8,466 nucleotides of DNA from Deltaproteobacteria bacterium (GTDB lineage Bacteria > Bdellovibrionota_C > UBA2361 > JAAYZI01). The translations under genes were made by a program, and so were the position numbers. How positions within the stretch are numbered: the first letter of the stretch is position 1; each line of letters starts with the position of its first letter. Under the pieces are notes generated by a model. The model did no database searches. It saw nothing but the letters and a program-made list of their open reading frames with translations, and was not told the DNA's origin. The stretch covers positions 1 to 8,466 of the forward strand of contig JAAYZI010000165.1 in assembly GCA_012514925.1 (NCBI GenBank), in the 5' to 3' direction. Below, in pieces: positions 4,267 through 8,466 of this stretch.

Positions 4267-7014
4267 ATGGGAAACAGTTTAGTCATAGTCGAATCGCCTA
4301 CAAAGGCCCGAACCATCGAGAAATTTCTGGATGGCAAATTTACGGTTATTTCTTCATACGGCCATATACGTGATCTGCCCACCAACGCATCCGAAATTCC
4401 AACGGCTGTTAAAAAAGAGAAATGGGCGCGTATCGGCATCAACGTTGATGACAACTTCAAACCGCTTTATGTCATTCCCGACGACAAGAAGAAGCATATT
4501 ACTCAGCTCAAAAAATTAGCGCAAAACGCAACTGAACTCTACCTTGCTACCGACGAAGACCGGGAAGGGGAATCTATTAGTTGGCACTTAGTGGAGGTGC
4601 TTAAACCCAAAGTCCCAGTGAAGCGCATGGTCTTTCATGAGATTACGCATGAAGCCATACAAAGGGCGCTAGATTCTCCCCGGGGAATTGACTTCAATAT
4701 GGTCAGAGCTCAGGAAACCCGGCGCATCATTGATCGGCTCTTCGGCTACATGGTTAGCCCCTTGCTTTGGAAAAAAATGGCGCCCGGGCTAAGCGCAGGC
4801 CGAGTTCAAAGCGTGGCCATGCGTTTGTTGGTAGAAAGAGAAAGACAACGCATCGCCTTTAAGAGCGCGGCGTACTGGGATCTTAAAGCAACCTTCCAAA
4901 AACAAGCCCAGATCGCCAGCCGCTTTGACGCTACACTTGCCCGAATCTCAGGCAAACGCGTGGCTTCAGGCAAAGATTTCGACCCACTCACTGGCAAGCT
5001 GGAAGTCAAAGATGACCTGATTCTGCTGGACGAAGGTTCTGCCAAACGGCTGAAAGAGGAGCTGCTTAGCAAACCGGCCCACGTCTCCGCCGTTGAAACC
5101 AAGCCCTATACCACTCGTCCCTACGCGCCTTTTACCACCAGCACCCTGCAACAAGAGGCCAGTCGCAAGCTACGCTTTGCAGTGCGACGCACTATGCAGG
5201 TTGCCCAACAGCTATATGAAAACGGCTTAATTACATACATGCGCACCGATTCCACCCACCTCTCGGATGAAGCGTTAAGCGGCGCGCGCCGAGTAATTGA
5301 GCGCGATTTCGGCCGAGAGTTTCTCCCACCCGCCCCGCGCACCTACAAAACTCAAGTTAAGAACGCCCAAGAAGCGCATGAAGCCATTCGCCCTGCCGGA
5401 GCTGACTTTGTCTCACCGAGTGCAGTCAAAAACAAATTAGGCAGCGAGGCCTTTAAACTTTACGAAATGATCTGGAAACGCACCTTGGCCTCTCAGATGA
5501 AGGATGCCAAAGGTACCCGCATTATGGTGGATATCACATGCGGAGAGGCGCTATTTAAAGCGTCTGGCAAGACGATTGAATTCCCCGGCTATTTGCGGGC
5601 CTACGTTGAAGGCTCGGACGATCCCGAAGCAGAATTGGCCGACCAAGAGATTATTCTTCCTAACCTTGAAAAGGGCGAATCTTTACAAGTAAAAGAAATC
5701 TCCGCTTTGTCTCATGCCACTCAGCCGGTAGCGCGCTTTACCGAAGGCAGCCTGATTAAAGAGCTGGAGCGGTTAGGCATCGGCCGACCGAGCACTTGGG
5801 CCACAATCGTTGATTTGGTCTTATCTCGCACCTACGCTTTCAAAAAGGGCACTGCCTTGGTCCCGACATTTTTAGCGTGCGCTCTCACCAATTTAATGGA
5901 GGGTTATTTCACTAAGTTGGTGGACTATGGGTTCACGGCCTCTCTGGAGGACGACTTGGATGCAATCTCACGTGGAGAAGCCGAAAATATCGCTTACCTA
6001 AAGCTCTTTTACTACGGCAACGAACATCTCGGCCTGCAAGGTTTGGTAAGTCAGGGAGAGGAGCAGATTGACCCCCGCCAAGTTTGCGGCATTCCCATCG
6101 GAAAAGCCGCAGATGGCCGAGAGATCGAAGTGCGTATAGGCCGCTGGGGACCGTTCCTCACCGATGGCGAAACTCGCTCCGGCTTACCCAAGGAGCTGCC
6201 CCCGGATGAACTGACACTTGAAGCCGCCGTATCACTGCTTGAAGAAGCAAAAAAAGGACCGAGCGTACTTGGCCATGATCCCGACAGTAACAAACCGGTT
6301 TACCTAAAAAGCGGCCGCTTTGGACCGTACGTCCAACTCGGTGATGGGGATAGTGGAAAGGGAAAGGAGCGCCCCAAAATGGCCTCACTACTGCAGGGTA
6401 TGCAGCCAGAAAGCGTAGACCTTGACACTGCGCTGGCTCTTTTAGCCCTGCCACGCAGCTTGGGTATAAATCCTACGAATCAGGAAGAGGTCATCGCAGC
6501 AAACGGCCGTTACGGCCCGTATATAAAGTGTGGAAGCGACACACGCACCATCCCTACCGAGAGCGCTTCTCCACTTAGCATCACTCTGGACGAAGCCCTC
6601 AAACTCTTAGCCGAACCAAAGCAGCGCGGGCGCTCAATCGCTTCAAAAGTTTTAAAAGAGATCGGCGTTCATCCTGATTCAAATCTTTCGCTTACCGTAA
6701 AAAGCGGCCGTTACGGACCCTATGTTACCGACGGGGTTCTAAACGCTTCACTACCCACAGGCACAGACCCGGCGGAGGTTACAGTTGAGCTCGCCGCAAA
6801 CTTACTCTCTGAGAGGGCCGCCAAAGTCGCTGCAAATGCAGCGGCAGGCATCACGCGCGGACGAAAATCTAAACGCGGCGGCACGACCAAAACAAAAACT
6901 GCGACCAAAACAAAAACCACGACCAAAACAAAAACAAAGAAAGAGGTCTCTCCAAAGAAAGCGTTAACCAGCCGAAAATCCCCTAAAAAAGCATCGCCCG
7001 AAGAGAAAGCTTAA
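4267..7014 (+). CDS. topA: DNA topoisomerase I (type IA)
   Basis: TopA relaxes negative supercoils by cutting one DNA strand through a 5'-phosphotyrosine link and passing the other strand. From the ATG at 4267 the protein has 915 residues. The Toprim domain is N-terminal, with E9 in VESPTKA and the acidic triad D96, D98, E100 in ATDEDREGE. The active-site tyrosine is Y324 in ITYMRTDST, and SAGRVQS (176-182) belongs to the DNA-binding core. The C-terminal part has no Cys4 zinc fingers. Instead there are four topoisomerase C-terminal repeats centred on GRWGPF, GRFGPY, GRYGPY and GRYGPY (about residues 620-633, 678-691, 742-755, 810-823), then a Lys/Thr-rich tail (about 865-915). This architecture resembles cyanobacterial and actinobacterial enzymes. 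The ATG places E9 exactly where E. coli has it, so I prefer it to the TTG at 4201. The response regulator gene follows 56 bp later. Confidence 0.97.
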   Translation: MGNSLVIVESPTKARTIEKFLDGKFTVISSYGHIRDLPTNASEIPTAVKKEKWARIGINVDDNFKPLYVIPDDKKKHITQLKKLAQNATELYLATDEDREGESISWHLVEVLKPKVPVKRMVFHEITHEAIQRALDSPRGIDFNMVRAQETRRIIDRLFGYMVSPLLWKKMAPGLSAGRVQSVAMRLLVERERQRIAFKSAAYWDLKATFQKQAQIASRFDATLARISGKRVASGKDFDPLTGKLEVKDDLILLDEGSAKRLKEELLSKPAHVSAVETKPYTTRPYAPFTTSTLQQEASRKLRFAVRRTMQVAQQLYENGLITYMRTDSTHLSDEALSGARRVIERDFGREFLPPAPRTYKTQVKNAQEAHEAIRPAGADFVSPSAVKNKLGSEAFKLYEMIWKRTLASQMKDAKGTRIMVDITCGEALFKASGKTIEFPGYLRAYVEGSDDPEAELADQEIILPNLEKGESLQVKEISALSHATQPVARFTEGSLIKELERLGIGRPSTWATIVDLVLSRTYAFKKGTALVPTFLACALTNLMEGYFTKLVDYGFTASLEDDLDAISRGEAENIAYLKLFYYGNEHLGLQGLVSQGEEQIDPRQVCGIPIGKAADGREIEVRIGRWGPFLTDGETRSGLPKELPPDELTLEAAVSLLEEAKKGPSVLGHDPDSNKPVYLKSGRFGPYVQLGDGDSGKGKERPKMASLLQGMQPESVDLDTALALLALPRSLGINPTNQEEVIAANGRYGPYIKCGSDTRTIPTESASPLSITLDEALKLLAEPKQRGRSIASKVLKEIGVHPDSNLSLTVKSGRYGPYVTDGVLNASLPTGTDPAEVTVELAANLLSERAAKVAANAAAGITRGRKSKRGGTTKTKTATKTKTTTKTKTKKEVSPKKALTSRKSPKKASPEEKA
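6883..6936 (+). repeat. Three 18-bp tandem repeats in the topA tail
   Basis: Three units read (A/G)CGACCAAAACAAAAAC plus one variable base. They stay in frame and encode the six-residue motif (T/A)TKTKT three times. Basic tails of this kind in TopA are known to help DNA binding or processivity in some bacteria. The 18-bp period keeps frame, so copy number could vary between strains without breaking the gene. Confidence 0.85.
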
Positions 7015-7057
7015 GAGAAGAGTCAAGCCCTCCGATAATACCCTTGTGCTGCTACTG

Positions 7058-7063
7058 AAGGAG
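7058..7063 (+). promoter_or_regulatory. Ribosome-binding site of the response regulator gene
   Basis: AAGGAG lies seven bases before the ATG at 7071, a good match and spacing that fixes the start. It gives the gene independent translation from a probable topA read-through transcript. Confidence 0.7.
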
Positions 7064-7070
7064 CAACTGT

Positions 7071-7493
7071 ATGACTAAAAGCGTGCTAATTATCGACGAT
7101 AACGATGATTTCAGGGAGACCTGCCGCTACTTGCTAGCTGATGTAGGCATTGACCTGTGGGACGCGGCTTGTCCTAAAGATGCCTACCCAATACTCTCGG
7201 GGGAAAGATTCGATTTAATTGTATGCGACCTAAACATGCCCTTTGCCGGAGGTAAAGAAGCTAACGACTTTACCAGCGGCTATGAAGTAGGTATGCGCAC
7301 CATCAAAGAGCTGGCTCATGTATATCCAGACACTCCAATCGTGGCGCTAAGCGCTACCCCCAGCAGTGATTTAAAACGGCTTGCCAAATACCTAGATCCC
7401 ATTCCCGCATTTCCGAAACCAACCAATCCCGATGACTTGCTAGACCTTTTTGAAACCCTGGCTATGCTAAACAGCCCCTCACAAATTCAGTAG
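7071..7493 (+). CDS. Single-domain response regulator (CheY-like receiver)
   Basis: A 140-residue protein consisting only of a receiver domain, which is phosphorylated on aspartate by a histidine kinase and signals by protein contact. The acidic pocket is D9/D10 (LIIDDND), the phosphoacceptor D53 (IVCDLNMPF), the switch Ser S94 (VALSATP) and the conserved K116 (FPKP). All key residues are present, so it should be active. There is no DNA-binding or enzymatic output domain. The loop after D53 is longer than usual: AGGKEANDFTS (59-69) is inserted before the helix GYEVGMRTIKEL. The gene starts 56 bp after topA in the same direction with a good ribosome-binding site, so the two are probably co-transcribed, although no functional link to topology is known to me. 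No kinase gene is in the window, so the partner is unknown. It ends with two consecutive TAG codons. Confidence 0.93.
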   Translation: MTKSVLIIDDNDDFRETCRYLLADVGIDLWDAACPKDAYPILSGERFDLIVCDLNMPFAGGKEANDFTSGYEVGMRTIKELAHVYPDTPIVALSATPSSDLKRLAKYLDPIPAFPKPTNPDDLLDLFETLAMLNSPSQIQ

Positions 7494-7513
7494 TAGAAAT
7501 TTTTCGGTGTCCG

Positions 7514-7608
7514 GTAACCGTTCACGTGAATATTACTTTCTCTGGAGAAAGTTTACCACCCAGGCTGAAAACAAAATTGTGTAATCAATTCCGTACGTGA
7601 ACAGTTAC
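7514..7608 (+). mobile_element. Repeat copy F, compact MITE-like element with clear terminal inverted repeats
   Basis: This is the clearest simple copy. It begins GTAACCGTTCACGT and ends ACGTGAACAGTTAC, so 13 of 14 terminal bases are inverted repeats. Inside are AATATT, ACTTTCTCTGGAGAAAGT (the family palindrome with one central change), CACCCAGGCTGAAAACAAAA and TGTGTAATCAATTCC. Units A-C have about 25 bases between the palindrome and the CCAGGCTG segment that are absent here. The flanks GGTGTCCG and TTTTTCCG share only their last four bases plus one other, so a target-site duplication is doubtful. It lies between the convergent response regulator and hisD genes. Confidence 0.8.
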
Positions 7609-7691
7609 TTTTTCCGTAAGCCCCTACAGCTGGTATAAGTCACTTGAGAGATAACTGCTCTCTTCCTACTTGGTAAACGCGTTCCTTCCTC

Positions 7692-8466
7692 TTACTCCTC
7701 TCCACGCAGCTTGGCCGAAAGCTCGTGCGCGCGTAGGTTCTCCTTACGCGCCAAAAGCGCAATGCTAGCTGCGTTTCTCTGCATTGTCTCCTTGGTGTAC
7801 CGCACCAAAGCGGAAGACCTCATAAAATCTGCAACGGTCAATCCTGATGAGAATCTGGCAGTACCCTGAGTCGGAAGCACATGGTTACTTCCGGCAAAAT
7901 AATCCCCCGCCACTTCCGGAGTCCACGGTCCAACAAACAGAGCTCCAAAAGTTTTAAACCCTCCGATCAGCTCTTCAGGATTCTGACAGTGCAGTTCGAT
8001 ATGTTCAGGCGCCATGATTTCACACGCACGGACGGCTTCATGGAAATCTTTGACTATAAAAATATTGCCGTACCGGCTTAAAGAATCGGTTACTGCGGCA
8101 GCAAGATCGTACTTAGCCACAAGGTTGTTTAACGCAGCTTTAATTTCTTCGGCTTTTTTTTGTGATAAAACAAAGCATACCGCAGCTTCATAGCCGCTGC
8201 CATGCTCGGCCTGCGCAAGCAGATCTATTGCCGTAAATTCAGAATTAGCGTCGTCATCAGCCAAAATTGCAACCTCAGATGGCCCGGCCAACGAGTCTAT
8301 GCCAACACTGCCATAGACTAATTTTTTTGCCGTTTGTACCCTGGCGTTTCCAGGCCCCACGATCTTGTCTACACGCGGCACGCTTTCCGTACCAAAAGCC
8401 AGAGCCGCGATGCCCTGCGCCCCTGAAATACCGTATATTTCACTAACACCCAGATGCGCCGCAACC
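7692..8466 (-). CDS. hisD: Histidinol dehydrogenase, 5' end outside the window
   Basis: HisD catalyses the last two steps of histidine biosynthesis, oxidising L-histidinol to L-histidine with two NAD+ and a bound zinc ion, in the cytoplasm. The reading frame stays open past the GTG at 8381 to the window edge: the bases from 8465 encode VAAHLGVSEIYGISGAQGIA and continue into FGTESVPRVDKIVGPGN. About 258 residues are visible of roughly 430 typical for the family, so about 170 N-terminal residues are missing. Recognisable motifs are KIVGPGNARVQTAKKL, GIDSLAGPSEVAILAD, LLAQAEHGSGYEAA (zinc and substrate Gln/His), APEHIELH (catalytic Glu-His), and AGDYFAGSNHVLPTQGTARF with the conserved Asp and His. 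The C-terminus ends normally (AHELSAKLRGEE). The gene converges on the response regulator gene. No other his gene is in the window. Confidence 0.96.
   Translation of the reverse strand, partial: VAAHLGVSEIYGISGAQGIAALAFGTESVPRVDKIVGPGNARVQTAKKLVYGSVGIDSLAGPSEVAILADDDANSEFTAIDLLAQAEHGSGYEAAVCFVLSQKKAEEIKAALNNLVAKYDLAAAVTDSLSRYGNIFIVKDFHEAVRACEIMAPEHIELHCQNPEELIGGFKTFGALFVGPWTPEVAGDYFAGSNHVLPTQGTARFSSGLTVADFMRSSALVRYTKETMQRNAASIALLARKENLRAHELSAKLRGEE

Noticed and set aside
7514..7660. Copy F or the GAGAG/CTCTC hairpin at 7646-7662 as a terminator for the convergent genes
   Set aside because: Neither is followed by a proper T-run on either strand. Transcription may still end here, but the sequence does not show it.
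7692..8381. hisD starting at GTG 8381
   Set aside because: The frame stays open to the window edge and the upstream residues match conserved HisD sequence (SEIYGISGAQGIAALA), so this GTG is an internal valine codon.

Overview
The window reads as an ordinary bacterial chromosome segment with housekeeping genes, interrupted by an unusually dense family of short non-coding palindromic repeats. Base composition is close to balanced. The topoisomerase I carries C-terminal GRxGPY-type repeats and a lysine-rich tail rather than Cys4 zinc fingers, and its N-terminal half resembles what I remember of cyanobacterial TopA. A member of the cyanobacterial lineage, possibly a non-photosynthetic relative such as Vampirovibrionia/Melainabacteria, is a reasonable low-confidence guess. 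No 16S or other decisive marker is present.

Layout: 1-299 holds two tandem 102-bp repeat units and a third variant unit that ends in an inverted-repeat terminus. On the minus strand follow a small single-pass membrane protein gene (296-685) and, upstream of it in the same direction, a membrane-anchored lytic transglycosylase gene (739-1659). A divergent intergenic region (1660-1953) contains another repeat copy. mnmG (1954-3837, plus strand) encodes the FAD-dependent tRNA wobble-uridine modification enzyme. The 429-bp gap 3838-4266 contains an enlarged repeat variant that carries two terminator-like hairpins and is flanked by a perfect 9-bp direct repeat. topA (4267-7014, plus) and a single-domain response regulator (7071-7493, plus) form a probable two-gene unit. 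Another repeat copy sits in the convergent gap before hisD (7692 to the window end, minus), which lacks its 5' end.

The genes do not form one pathway: they cover tRNA modification (mnmG), DNA supercoiling (topA), histidine biosynthesis (hisD), peptidoglycan remodelling (the transglycosylase) and signalling (the response regulator). The most interesting content is between them. Five separate loci carry the same family of elements of about 95-120 bp (about 200 bp in one case). Recurrent features are termini close to GTAACCGTTCACGT with an inverted partner, a conserved 18-bp palindrome (ACTTTCTCCGGAGAAAGT), and at two loci probable 8-9 bp target-site duplications. This fits a non-autonomous transposable element (MITE). 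The GTAA-like ends and 8-bp duplications recall the IS66 family, although no transposase is present here to confirm it.
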